Part shown: one piece after another, positions 41,132 to 49,659 of the stretch
Position numbering within the stretch: the first letter of the stretch is position 1
Layout: the number at the start of each line of letters is the position of its first letter
NCBI RefSeq assembly: GCF_036402745.1
Contig: NZ_DASWSJ010000035.1
Location: 1 to 64,000, forward strand
Direction: 5' to 3'
Length of the DNA: 64,000 nucleotides
Source of the DNA: Actinophytocola sp036402745
Lineage (GTDB): Bacteria > Actinomycetota > Actinomycetes > Mycobacteriales > Pseudonocardiaceae
Notes under the pieces: model-generated
The model's database searches: none
What the model was told of the DNA's origin: nothing
The model's input: only the letters and a program-made list of their open reading frames with translations
Program-made: the position numbers and the translations under genes

Positions 41132-42565
41132 TCAGAGCGGGCGGCGGATGTTCCGCGGGTCCCACCTGTCGAGCTCGGTGAGCGCCGCGGACCGCTTGGC
41201 GGCCGGGGCGGTGCTCACGCCGGCCCAGCGCAACAGCGTCGCGGTCGCCGCGGCGTTGTCGGCCGGGTTCAGCGCCCGGATGTTCGCGCCGTGGTTGGCG
41301 CCCGGCGCGGTGTAGGTGTACGAGTCCTTGTTGCTCGGGTGGAACGGCTCGGCACCCCACGGGTCGTCGGAGCCGTAGACGAACAGCAGCTGGCTCGCGT
41401 CCTTGCTGACCCACCGGTCGACGTCGGCGATCGGCCACGGGTCGTGCTTGGACCGCAGCTCCGGCGGCAGGCTGGAGTTGGCCACGTAGAGGTTCGGGTA
41501 GTGCAGCAAACCCTTGAGGTACTTGAACTTCGGCTGCGGCCAGCCGAGCTGTGTCGCGGCCTGGTAGTAGTACGGCGCGTAGGGGAGGATCCCCTGGTCG
41601 GCATAGAAGGCGAAGCCGGCGACGTTGTCGATGAAGTCGAAGATCTGCTGGTCGGTGGCCGTCACCGGCGGCACCGCACCGCAGTCCGCCTCGCGCGAGT
41701 ACTGCCAGAACGCCCACTCGGTGTCGAGCACGGTCATCTCGAAGGCCCGGTCGGTCGACCCGAGGACCCGGTCGAACGTGAGGTTGTTGGCGGCGGCGAA
41801 CTGGTCGTAGAGGTTGACCAGGTTCGTGCGCCGGGTCAGCGCCTCCTTCTGCAGGGTCTCGAGCGCCGTGCGGCAGGCCGGGGTCGAGCCGACGCTCGCG
41901 AAGAAGTCGTCGTAGGCGGTGTCCTGCTTGTTGTTGGCGTCGTTCGGGGCCACGTAGGCCACCACGCCGTCGACGTCACGCGGGTAGAACCGGCGGTGGT
42001 AGACCGAGGTCATGCCGCCCTTGCTGGCGCCGGTGGAGATCCACTTGGCGGAGTAGATCGGCTTCAGCGCCTGGACGATCTTGTGGTGGTCGGTCGCCGC
42101 CTGCCAGATGTTGAGCTTGGTCCAGTTGGCCGGCTCGGGCCGCGAGGGCGTGAAGAACCGCTGCTCGATGGAGATCTGGTTGCCGTCGATGAGCGCGGTC
42201 GGCTCCGAGCGGAAGGCCCGTTCGGGCATGCCGTAGCCGGTCGTGTGCAGCACCATCGGCCGGCTGGTGTCGCGGTGCAGGAGCTGGAGGCGCTGCTCGA
42301 ACGTCGGCCCCTGTGGGTTGAGGTGGTCGACGGCCTGGCGGTAGGTGAGGAAGAAGAACCGGTAGCCGGGCGCGGGCGCCGGCTTCTCGGAGACGACGGT
42401 CAGCCCGGGTACCGCCTCGAGCCTGTCGAGGAGGTCGTCCTGCTGGGTCACCGCGGTGGTCACCGCGGGGCCCGCCTGGGCCGGGACGGCCGCGGTCAGC
42501 CCGATCATGCTTGCGGCGAGCACGGGCAAGATCGCCGCCGCGAGCGTCCTTCTTCGGATGGACAC
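41132..42565 (-). CDS. secreted S37-family (PS-10) tripeptidyl aminopeptidase
   Basis: This 477-residue protein starts at GTG 42565 after AGGAGAG. A Sec signal (RRRTLAAAILPVLAASMIGLTAAVPAQA) comes first. The alpha/beta-hydrolase body matches the S37 peptidases of Streptomyces: FFFLTYRQAVDHLNPQGPTFEQRLQLLHRD, then nucleophile Ser181 in ISTGASKGGMT. An Asp in FVYGSDDPWG and the His in APGANHGANI complete the triad. It releases tripeptides from protein N-termini outside the cell. It fits with use of external protein, including lysine. Confidence 0.9.
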   Translation of the reverse strand: MSIRRRTLAAAILPVLAASMIGLTAAVPAQAGPAVTTAVTQQDDLLDRLEAVPGLTVVSEKPAPAPGYRFFFLTYRQAVDHLNPQGPTFEQRLQLLHRDTSRPMVLHTTGYGMPERAFRSEPTALIDGNQISIEQRFFTPSRPEPANWTKLNIWQAATDHHKIVQALKPIYSAKWISTGASKGGMTSVYHRRFYPRDVDGVVAYVAPNDANNKQDTAYDDFFASVGSTPACRTALETLQKEALTRRTNLVNLYDQFAAANNLTFDRVLGSTDRAFEMTVLDTEWAFWQYSREADCGAVPPVTATDQQIFDFIDNVAGFAFYADQGILPYAPYYYQAATQLGWPQPKFKYLKGLLHYPNLYVANSSLPPELRSKHDPWPIADVDRWVSKDASQLLFVYGSDDPWGAEPFHPSNKDSYTYTAPGANHGANIRALNPADNAAATATLLRWAGVSTAPAAKRSAALTELDRWDPRNIRRPL

Positions 42566-42881
42566 GCCACTCTCCTAGGGTCACTTTGGTCGCTAACGGT
42601 GTGCGACCGACCTGCGAGAGTGTTCCTGACTGAACACGATGGTGGTAGGGCCACAGCTCGCCACTTCACCCTGCGTATGACCCGTTACCGAGGGTCAGAG
42701 TGGCGCGCCTTCGAGAAGCGGAGGGCGGCGGCCTGCTGCCGTGTTCGACTTCGAGCGCGACGCCGAGGACATGGCCGCGGTGTCTACTTCGGAGCGCGGC
42801 CTGCGCACGCGCCCGGACACCGTCAACTGACGGAGAACGCCCGGCGGGCCCCCTGCGCTCGCCGGGCGTTCTCTCGGCCCG
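42566..42881. other. 316-bp intergenic region between S37 peptidase and kamA
   Basis: No convincing gene. The segment 42590-42700 is noticeably AT-richer than the surroundings and probably holds the S37 promoter. One short frame (GTG 42741 to TGA 42828-42830, 29 residues, starting VFDFERDAEDMAAV) looks protein-like and acidic, but has no good ribosome binding site. The right part is the terminator at 42833-42873. Confidence 0.4.
42833..42873. terminator. strong terminator of kamA
   Basis: GAGAACGCCCGGCG (42833-42846) and CGCCGGGCGTTCTC (42860-42873) form a perfect 14-bp stem with a 13-nt loop, 8 nt beyond the kamA stop. Confidence 0.85.
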
Positions 42882-44309
42882 CTAGGACTCGGCCGGCGTG
42901 GCGGTGGTGGACTCGTAGTCCGCCCACCACTTCTGGCCTGCCTTCGGGAGCGTGGCGATCGGGTCGTAGTACGGGTAGCGGCGGCTCAGCGCGTCCGGGT
43001 CCGAGCGCTCGATGCCCGTGCGGTAGTTCTTCGTCCAGTAGGAGATGCCGCGCTCGCGGTCGTACTCCGCCAGCTGGTGGACCCAGCGCTTCCCCACGTA
43101 CGGGACGTCGCAGATGATGCGCGGGGTCGCGTAGCCCGGCAGGTAACCCATGATCGCGTGCTGGAGCTGCTGGGCCTCCCACACCGCGACGCGCCAGTGC
43201 TCCGCGTTCGGGATCATGTCGCACATGTAGAAGTAGTACGGCAGGATGTTCGCCTCGCCCTGCAGGGCGAAGCACAGGTCCAGCAGGTCATCCGGAGTCG
43301 CGTTCACGCCACGCATCAGCACGCCCTGGTTGCGCACGTCGCGCACGCCGACCTCGAGCGCGGTCCGCGCGGCCTCGGCCACCAGCGGGGTCACCGACTG
43401 GGCGTGGTTCACGTGCGTGTGAATCGCCAGGTTGACCCCGCGCCGGCCGGCCGTCCGGGCGACGCGCTCCAGGCCCTCGACGACCTTGGGCTGCAGCCAG
43501 TGCTGCGGCATCCCCGCGAGCGCCTTGGTCGCCAGCCGGATGTCGCGCACCGAGTCGATGTCGAGCAGCCGCATCAGGAACGACTCCAGCTGGTGCCACG
43601 GCACGTTCGCCACGTCACCGCCGGACACGACGACGTCCCGCACGCCGGGGGTCCGCTTCAGGTACTCGATCATCTGGTCCTGCCGGTCGACCGGCTTGAG
43701 CGTCAGCTTGTGCTTGTCCACCTGCGGGGTCGAGTTGCCGACCAGGTCCATCCGCGTGCAGTGACCGCAGTACTGCGGGCACGTCGACAGCAGCTCGGCC
43801 AGCACCTTCGTCGGGTACCGGTGGGTCAACCCCTCCACGACCCACATCTCCGCCTCGTGCAGCGAGTCGCGCGACGAGTGCGGGTGGTTCGGCCACTCCG
43901 GCTCGCGGTCGCTCGCCACCGGCATCATGTAGCGGCGGATCGGGTCCGCCAGGAACGCCTTCGTGAACGAGCCGTCCACCGAGGGCGCCATCGTGTTGAG
44001 CATCTGGGGCGGCAGCAGCATCGACATCGTCGCGAGCCGCTCCTGGTCCGCCACCAGGTCGTCGTAGAACGACTCCTCGAGCAGGTCGCCCACCACCGCC
44101 CGGAGCTGCTTGACGTTCTTCACGCAGTGCACCCGCTGCCACTGGGCGTCACGCCACTGGGCGTCCGTGACCTCCCGCCAGCCGGGGAACCGCCGCCAGT
44201 CCGGCTCCACCAGCTCCCGCCGCACGTACTCGTACGGCTGCCGCGAGGTCTCGTCGACTGCTTCGGAGACCGTCGTGGCGGCTGACTCCAGGTTGTTCGC
44301 CGCCGTCAT
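42882..44309 (-). CDS. kamA: KamA-family lysine 2,3-aminomutase (divergent branch)
   Basis: This 475-residue protein starts at ATG 44309 after GAGGAGA. It is a radical-SAM, PLP-dependent aminomutase expected to convert L-lysine to beta-lysine. The [4Fe-4S] cluster motif CPQYCGHC gives Cys177, Cys181 and Cys184 (CX3CX2C). The PLP lysine is likely Lys407 in CDVPYVGKRW, where classical clostridial KamA has PGGGGK. The C-terminal zinc-binding Cys cluster of the clostridial enzyme is absent. Substrate assignment therefore rests on its divergent neighbour operon (kdd, kamDE, kal). The cluster is oxygen-sensitive, which is odd in an aerobe. Confidence 0.85.
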   Translation of the reverse strand: MTAANNLESAATTVSEAVDETSRQPYEYVRRELVEPDWRRFPGWREVTDAQWRDAQWQRVHCVKNVKQLRAVVGDLLEESFYDDLVADQERLATMSMLLPPQMLNTMAPSVDGSFTKAFLADPIRRYMMPVASDREPEWPNHPHSSRDSLHEAEMWVVEGLTHRYPTKVLAELLSTCPQYCGHCTRMDLVGNSTPQVDKHKLTLKPVDRQDQMIEYLKRTPGVRDVVVSGGDVANVPWHQLESFLMRLLDIDSVRDIRLATKALAGMPQHWLQPKVVEGLERVARTAGRRGVNLAIHTHVNHAQSVTPLVAEAARTALEVGVRDVRNQGVLMRGVNATPDDLLDLCFALQGEANILPYYFYMCDMIPNAEHWRVAVWEAQQLQHAIMGYLPGYATPRIICDVPYVGKRWVHQLAEYDRERGISYWTKNYRTGIERSDPDALSRRYPYYDPIATLPKAGQKWWADYESTTATPAES

Positions 44310-44339
44310 CTGTTCTCCTCGCCGCTAGGGTGACGTAAA

Positions 44340-44360
44340 GATATGCTGCCAGAACGTATC
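44340..44360. promoter_or_regulatory. inverted repeat in the kamA-kdd divergent promoter region
   Basis: GATATG (44340-44345), N9, CGTATC (44355-44360) form a 5-of-6 inverted repeat in an AT-richer 86-bp region between the two start codons. It is a candidate operator for coordinate control. Confidence 0.35.
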
Positions 44361-44395
44361 GTTGGCGCAAATCCTACGGAAGATGGTGGTCGAGC

Positions 44396-45427
44396 GTGTC
44401 GTCATCCCCCTACGGGTTGCATCGGGTGCTGGAACCGGCCGGGGTGCTGCCCCAGCAAGCCTGGCGGCTCTCGACAGAGTCCCGCTCGTGGCCCGATGAA
44501 GTCGTGGTGGACGTCGCGCGGCTCAACCTGGATGCCGCCTCCTTCCGCCAGCTCAGGGAGCAGCACGGCGAGCCGGAGGCGGTCCGCAAGGCCGTGCTGG
44601 AGATCATCGAAGAGCGCGGCAAGATGCACAATCCGGTCACCGGATCGGGCGGCATGCTGCTCGGCACCGTCCGCGAGGTCGGCCCCGAGTCGCCGCTCGG
44701 GCTGCGCGTGGGTGATCGAATCGCAACATTGGTCTCGCTCACCCTGACCCCGCTGCGCGTCGACGACGGCCTCGCCGACTGGTCCGGCGACAGCGAGCAG
44801 GTCCCGTGCCGCGGTACCGCCGTCCTCTTCGGCCGCTCCATCGCCGCGGTCCTGCCCGACGACCTCCCCGACGAGCTGGCCCTCGCCGTCCTCGACGTCT
44901 GCGGCGCGCCCGCGCTCACCGACCGCGTCGTCCGCGACGCCGGCCCGAGCGCCACCGTCCTGGTCCTCGGCGGCGGTGGCAAGTCCGGCTCGCTCTCGCT
45001 CGCCGCCGCCCGCCGCGCCGGCGCCGGCCGGCTCGTCGCGCTCGTCCCCACCCGGGCCGAGGCCGGCGCCGTCGAGGCCAGCGGCCTGGCCGACGAGGTC
45101 GTGATCGCCGACGCCCGCAACCCGGTGGCGGTCGCCGAGGCCGTCGGCGCGCCGGTCGACGTCACGGTCGTCTGCGTCGACGTCCCCGGCTGCGAGCACG
45201 GCGCGGTCCTCGCCACCGCGGACGGCGGCACCATCGTCTTCTTCTCCATGGCCACGTCGTTCTCCGCCGCCGCGCTCGGCGCCGAGGGCCTCGCCGCCGA
45301 CGTCCGCATGCTCATCGGCAACGGCTACGTCCCCGGTCACGCCACCTTCGCCCTCGACCTCCTGCGCGACACCCCAGGGGTTCGCGACCTGTTCGAGCGC
45401 CGCGAGCGGCACACTTCCCGGACATGA
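44396..45427 (+). CDS. kdd: L-erythro-3,5-diaminohexanoate dehydrogenase
   Basis: 343 residues from GTG 44396. It oxidises 3,5-diaminohexanoate to 5-amino-3-oxohexanoate with NAD(P)+. The start YGLHRVLEPAGVLPQQAWRL, MHNPVTGSGGMLLGTV and the nucleotide loop LGGGGKSG (191-198) are characteristic of Kdd, which is distinct from ordinary alcohol dehydrogenases. The following amidohydrolase gene starts inside its stop (ATGA), and the operon continues to kal. It is the first gene of a five-gene coupled operon. Confidence 0.88.
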   Translation: MSSSPYGLHRVLEPAGVLPQQAWRLSTESRSWPDEVVVDVARLNLDAASFRQLREQHGEPEAVRKAVLEIIEERGKMHNPVTGSGGMLLGTVREVGPESPLGLRVGDRIATLVSLTLTPLRVDDGLADWSGDSEQVPCRGTAVLFGRSIAAVLPDDLPDELALAVLDVCGAPALTDRVVRDAGPSATVLVLGGGGKSGSLSLAAARRAGAGRLVALVPTRAEAGAVEASGLADEVVIADARNPVAVAEAVGAPVDVTVVCVDVPGCEHGAVLATADGGTIVFFSMATSFSAAALGAEGLAADVRMLIGNGYVPGHATFALDLLRDTPGVRDLFERRERHTSRT

Positions 45428-46887
45428 GGACCCTGTTCACCGGCGCCCGGATCCACGGCACGACGGCCACCGCGCTCACCGTCGAGGACGGCGTGCTCAC
45501 CTGGCTCGGCGACGCCTCGGCAGCGCCCCAGGCCGGCCCGACCGTGGAGCTGGGCGGCGCCCACCTCGCCCCGGCGTTCGTCGACGCCCACGTGCACGCC
45601 ACCTCCGCCGGCCTGCTGCGCACCGGGCTCGACCTCACCAAGGCCGAGTCGCGCGAGGACGTCCTCGACGCCGTCCGTGACCGCGCCGGGACGGACGAGG
45701 TGCTCTGGGGCCACGGCTGGGACGAGACCCGCTGGCCCGACAACCGCCCGCCCACCCGCACCGAGCTCGATGCGGCCGCCGGCACCACCCCGGTCTACCT
45801 GTCCCGCATCGACGTCCACTCCGCGCTCGCCTCGACCGCGCTGCTCGACCGGGTGCCCGCCGCGCGCACGGCCCCGGGCTGGTCGGACGACGGTCCGCTC
45901 ACCCGCGACGCCCACCACCATGTCCGCAGGCAGTTCGGCGACTCGATCACCCCGGAGCAGCGCCACGCGGCCCAGCTGTCCTTCCTGACGCATGCCGCGT
46001 CGCGGGGCATCGCCTGCGTCCACGAGTGCGGCGGCCCGGACATCACGGGCGCCCAGGACTTCGCTGACCTCCTCGCGATAAGGGGAAACCTGCCCAGGGT
46101 CATCGGCTACTGGGGCGCGGCCGGTGACGCCCCGGCAGGCGCCCGCGGGAAGGCCGGCGACTTCTTCGTCGACGGCGCGTTCGGCTCCCGCACCGCCGCC
46201 CTCACCCGGCCCTACACCGACGCGCCGCACACGAGCGGTGCCCGCTACCTCGACGCCGAGCAGATCGCCGCGCACCTCGTCGCCTGCACCGAGCAGGGCG
46301 TCCAGGCCGGCTTCCACGTCATCGGCGACGCGGCCGTCGCCGAGGTCGTCGCCGGCTTCCAGCTGGCCGAGAAGGTGGTGGGGGAGCAGGCCCTCGCCAG
46401 CACGAGGCACCGCCTGGAGCACCTGGAGATGATCACCGTCGAGCAGGCCGCCGAGCTGGCCCGGTTCCGGGTCGTCGCCTCGGTGCAGCCGCTGTTCGAC
46501 GCCACGTGGGGCGGCCCGGCCGGCATGTACGCCCAGCGCCTCGGCCCCGACCGCGCCGCCGGCCTCAACCCGTTCGCCATGCTCGTGGCGCAAGGCCTGA
46601 CCCTCGCGTTCGGCTCGGACGCGCCGGTCACCCCGGTCGACCCGTGGGCCACCGTCGACGCCGCGGTCGACCACCGCACACCCGGCTCCGGGCTCGGCCG
46701 GGAGGCCGCGTTCGCGGCGCACACGGCGGGCGGCTGGGCGGCGGCCGGCGAGCAGGGCGGCACGCTGGAGGTCGGCGCTCCCGCCACGTTCGCGGTATGG
46801 CGGGACCGGACCTGCCTGCGCACCGTCCTTGACGGAACGACGATCTACGTGGCGAGCGAAGCGACCCGTTCGACGGAGGTGCGATGA
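45424..46887 (+). CDS. amidohydrolase family 3 protein in the lysine operon
   Basis: This 487-residue, YtcJ-like metal-dependent hydrolase has the HxH metal pair in DAHVHAT (54-60), LWGHGWDETRWPDNRPPTR, VHECGGPD, GFHVIGDAA, RHRLEHLEM and a closing AFGSDAPVTP Asp. It overlaps kdd at its start and kamD at its end by 4 nt each, so it is tightly bound into the operon. No amide hydrolysis is known in this lysine route. It might open a lactam or cyclic imine formed from the diamino or amino-keto acids, or handle an acylated substrate. This role is inference only. Confidence 0.85.
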   Translation: MRTLFTGARIHGTTATALTVEDGVLTWLGDASAAPQAGPTVELGGAHLAPAFVDAHVHATSAGLLRTGLDLTKAESREDVLDAVRDRAGTDEVLWGHGWDETRWPDNRPPTRTELDAAAGTTPVYLSRIDVHSALASTALLDRVPAARTAPGWSDDGPLTRDAHHHVRRQFGDSITPEQRHAAQLSFLTHAASRGIACVHECGGPDITGAQDFADLLAIRGNLPRVIGYWGAAGDAPAGARGKAGDFFVDGAFGSRTAALTRPYTDAPHTSGARYLDAEQIAAHLVACTEQGVQAGFHVIGDAAVAEVVAGFQLAEKVVGEQALASTRHRLEHLEMITVEQAAELARFRVVASVQPLFDATWGGPAGMYAQRLGPDRAAGLNPFAMLVAQGLTLAFGSDAPVTPVDPWATVDAAVDHRTPGSGLGREAAFAAHTAGGWAAAGEQGGTLEVGAPATFAVWRDRTCLRTVLDGTTIYVASEATRSTEVR

Positions 46888-48461
46888 TGCCCTTGCTGGA
46901 CCTGGATCCCGAAGTGGTCGACACCGCGCGCAAGCTCGCCGCGCGGGCCGCCGAGCCGGTCGTCACGATCGCCAGAGCCCACACCACGGTGGCCGTCGAA
47001 CGGGCGACGCTGCGGCTCGCCGGCATCACCGGCGCCGACACCACCCACCGGGCCGGCGACGTGCCGTGGGTCAACCGGGTCGTCGACACCGTCCGCGAGC
47101 ACTGCGGCCTCGAGCACGGCGTTGTCCTGCCGGCGTTCCACGCGCTCAAGGAACACAACCTCGCCACGCTCACCGAGCTGGCCGGGGCCACCGCCGCCGG
47201 CCAGGTCCGGTACACCGTCCCCACCGGCCGCGACGCCGAGCGCGCGGCGAAGGCCGGCCGCACCGCCGTCGCGAAGGGGCTCCGCACGGTCGACCGCAAC
47301 CGGGCCCAGCGCGACAAGCTCATCGCCAAGCTCGGCAACCCGGAGCAGCGGCCGTGGATCTACCTGATCGTGGCGACCGGCGACATCGACGAGGACGTCG
47401 TCCAGGCCGCCAACGCGGCCCGCGCCGGCGCCGACATCATCGCGGTGATCCGCTCGACCGGACAGTCCCTTTTGGACTACGTGCCGGAGGGCGCCACGCA
47501 CCACGGGTTCGCGGGCACGTACGCCACCCAGGAGAACTTCCGCATCATGCGGGCCGCCATGGACGACGTGTCCAAGGAGGTCGGCCGGTACATCCGCGTC
47601 ACCAACTACGCGTCCGGGCTGTGCATGCCGGAGATCGCGGTGCTGGGCGGGTTGCAGCGGCTGGACATGATGCTCAACGACTCGATGTACGGCATCCTGT
47701 TCCGTGACATCAACCCCATCCGGACGTTCGTCGACCAGCGGTTCTCCCGCCAGGTGCACGCCCGCGCCGGCATCGTCATCAACACCGGCGAGGACAACTA
47801 CCTCACCACCGCCGACGCCGTCGACGCCGCGCACACCGTCACGGTCTCGCAGCTGCTCAACGAGCACTTCGCGCACGAGGCCGGCCTGCCCGACGAGCTG
47901 CTCGGCCTCGGCCACGCGTTCGAGATCAACCCCACGGTGCCCGACTCGTTCCGCCTCGAGCTCTCCCACGCGCTGCTCGCGCGCGAGCTGTTCCCCGACG
48001 CGCCGCTCAAGTGGATGCCGCCCACCAAGCACATGACCGGCGACGTCTTCAACGGCTACCTCCTCGACGGCTTCTTCAACCTCGCCGGTGTCCTCACCGG
48101 ACAGTCGATCCTGCTGGTCGGCATGATGACCGAGGCCGTCGTCACGCCGTTCCTGTCCGACCGCGACCTCGCGCTGGCCAACGTCCGGTACGTCCTCAAC
48201 GCGGCGGCCGGCCTGCGCGAGGACTTCCGGCCGGCGCCGGACGGGTTCATCGTCAAGCGGGCGCACCAGGTGCTCGGCGAGGCCGTCGACCTGCTGGACC
48301 GCATCGTCCGCGACGGCCTCCTCGACGCGATCGCCGACGGCACGTTCGGGCTCATGAAACGCCCGCCGGACAAGGGAAAGGGTGCCGACGGCGTGGTCGA
48401 GAAGGCGTCCGGGTACGTGAACCCCGCCGCCGACCTGCTCGACGAGGGGGCGACCAGGTGA
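46884..48461 (+). CDS. kamD: lysine 5,6-aminomutase alpha subunit
   Basis: This 525-residue protein has GGAGG 5 nt upstream of ATG 46884. It is the large TIM-barrel subunit of the adenosylcobalamin- and PLP-dependent mutase that moves the terminal amino group of beta-lysine from C6 to C5. Family segments: VPWVNRVVDTVREHCGLEHGVVLPAFHAL, TGDIDEDVVQAANAARAGADIIAVIRSTGQSLLDYVPEGAT, YATQENFRIMRAAMD, TNYASGLCMPEIAV and KWMPPTKHMTGD. Length matches clostridial KamD (about 516). It is coupled to kamE (GTGA). Confidence 0.95.
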   Translation: MMPLLDLDPEVVDTARKLAARAAEPVVTIARAHTTVAVERATLRLAGITGADTTHRAGDVPWVNRVVDTVREHCGLEHGVVLPAFHALKEHNLATLTELAGATAAGQVRYTVPTGRDAERAAKAGRTAVAKGLRTVDRNRAQRDKLIAKLGNPEQRPWIYLIVATGDIDEDVVQAANAARAGADIIAVIRSTGQSLLDYVPEGATHHGFAGTYATQENFRIMRAAMDDVSKEVGRYIRVTNYASGLCMPEIAVLGGLQRLDMMLNDSMYGILFRDINPIRTFVDQRFSRQVHARAGIVINTGEDNYLTTADAVDAAHTVTVSQLLNEHFAHEAGLPDELLGLGHAFEINPTVPDSFRLELSHALLARELFPDAPLKWMPPTKHMTGDVFNGYLLDGFFNLAGVLTGQSILLVGMMTEAVVTPFLSDRDLALANVRYVLNAAAGLREDFRPAPDGFIVKRAHQVLGEAVDLLDRIVRDGLLDAIADGTFGLMKRPPDKGKGADGVVEKASGYVNPAADLLDEGATR

Positions 48462-49225
48462 CCGCCACGCGCGACGAGCCGGCGAAGAGGCACGTGCGGC
48501 CCTACGGCGACACCACCGGGGACGGCATGGTGCAGGTGTCGTTCACGCTGCCCGTGCCGGCCGGCCCGAAGGCCGAGGGTGCGGCGATGCAGCTGGCGAA
48601 CAAGATGGGCCTCGACCCGGCGATGGTCGTGCACTCGCACGGCATCGGCGCCGACTTCACGTTCTTCGTGGTCTACGGGTCGGCCAAGCACCTCGTCGAC
48701 CTCGACGAGGTCACCGTCGTCGAGCGGGAGTACCCGCTGCTGTCACCGTCCGAAGTGAACGGTGTGATCCGGAAGCTGTTGCGCCGCAAGCTGGTCGTGG
48801 TAGGCGGCTGCATCGGCACCGACGCGCACACGGTGGGCATCGACGCCATCCTCAACATCAAGGGCTTCGCCGGCGAGAAGGGCCTCGAGTACTACCGCGA
48901 GCTGCGCGTGCTCAACCTCGGCGCCCAGGTGACCGTGCCGGAGCTGGTGAAACGCGCCCGCGCCGAGAAGGCCGACGCGGTGCTGGTGTCGCAGGTGGTC
49001 ACCCAACGCGACGCGCACATCCTCAACACGCGGGAGATGTCCGCCGCGTTCCGCGAGGCCATGGGCGACCGGTGCCCGGTGCTCATCGCCGGCGGCCCCC
49101 GCTTCGACCCGATGATGGCCGGCGACCTCGGCGTCGACCGGGTGTTCGGCCGCGGGACGACGCCGGGTGAGGTCGCGAGCTATCTTGTCCACGCGATGGC
49201 GCAGAACAGGGGAGTGGCCGCGTGA
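48458..49225 (+). CDS. kamE: lysine 5,6-aminomutase beta subunit
   Basis: 255 residues from GTG 48458. The dimerisation part is followed by a Rossmann cobalamin domain with DAHTVG (Asp122, His124, Gly127), the base-off/His-on motif. Lys135 in NIKGFAGEKG is 11 residues after His124, exactly like Lys144/His133 of the clostridial enzyme, where the lysine binds PLP. Both cofactor residues are therefore intact. The gene needs a B12 supply made or imported elsewhere. kal overlaps its stop. Confidence 0.95.
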   Translation: MTATRDEPAKRHVRPYGDTTGDGMVQVSFTLPVPAGPKAEGAAMQLANKMGLDPAMVVHSHGIGADFTFFVVYGSAKHLVDLDEVTVVEREYPLLSPSEVNGVIRKLLRRKLVVVGGCIGTDAHTVGIDAILNIKGFAGEKGLEYYRELRVLNLGAQVTVPELVKRARAEKADAVLVSQVVTQRDAHILNTREMSAAFREAMGDRCPVLIAGGPRFDPMMAGDLGVDRVFGRGTTPGEVASYLVHAMAQNRGVAA

Positions 49226-49632
49226 GCTTGGTCGAGGGGTTCTCGGTGACGCACCGGCGGTACGTGCCGTACGCGGACGCCCACTACGGCGGCAACCTGG
49301 TCGACGGCGCGTACGGCCTGGCCCTGTTCGGCGACGTGGCGACGGACCTGTCCATCCACACCGACGGCGACGAGAGCCTCTTCGCCGGGTACTCGAACGT
49401 GGAGTTCCTGGCCCCGGTCCAGGCCGGCGACGTGGTGGAGGTGACCGCCACGCTCGTCCGGGTCGGCAACCGGTCCCGCGACCTCGAGTTCGAGGCCCGC
49501 GTGCTGTGCCGGGCGGCGCCGTCCCGCGGCCCATCGGCCGCCGACGTGCTGGACCCGCCGCTGCTCGCCACCCGGGCGAAGGGGACGGTCGTGGTTCCGG
49601 CGGGCAAGACGCCGGGCACCATCGAGGCCTGA
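49222..49632 (+). CDS. kal: 3-aminobutyryl-CoA ammonia-lyase-like hotdog protein
   Basis: 136 residues from GTG 49222, overlapping the kamE stop (GTGA). It is a hotdog fold with RRYVPYADAHYGGNLVDGAYGLALFGDVATDLSIHTDGDESLFAGYSNVEFLAPVQAGDVVEV, matching Kal of lysine fermenters, which removes ammonia from 3-aminobutyryl-CoA to give crotonyl-CoA. The same fold occurs in thioesterases, but the operon supports Kal. The enzyme that would make its substrate (Kce) is not found in this window. Confidence 0.85.
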   Translation: MSLVEGFSVTHRRYVPYADAHYGGNLVDGAYGLALFGDVATDLSIHTDGDESLFAGYSNVEFLAPVQAGDVVEVTATLVRVGNRSRDLEFEARVLCRAAPSRGPSAADVLDPPLLATRAKGTVVVPAGKTPGTIEA

Positions 49633-49659
49633 CCCGTCCTGCCGCCTGAGCGCGGTCAC

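Noticed and set aside
41291..43117. 608-residue forward frame across S37 peptidase, the gap and kamA
   Set aside because: It is opposite to two clear genes and crosses a terminator.
42882..49632. Antibiotic beta-lysine supply cluster (as in streptothricin or viomycin)
   Set aside because: Those need only KamA; the presence of KamDE, Kdd and Kal and the absence of NRPS genes point to catabolism.
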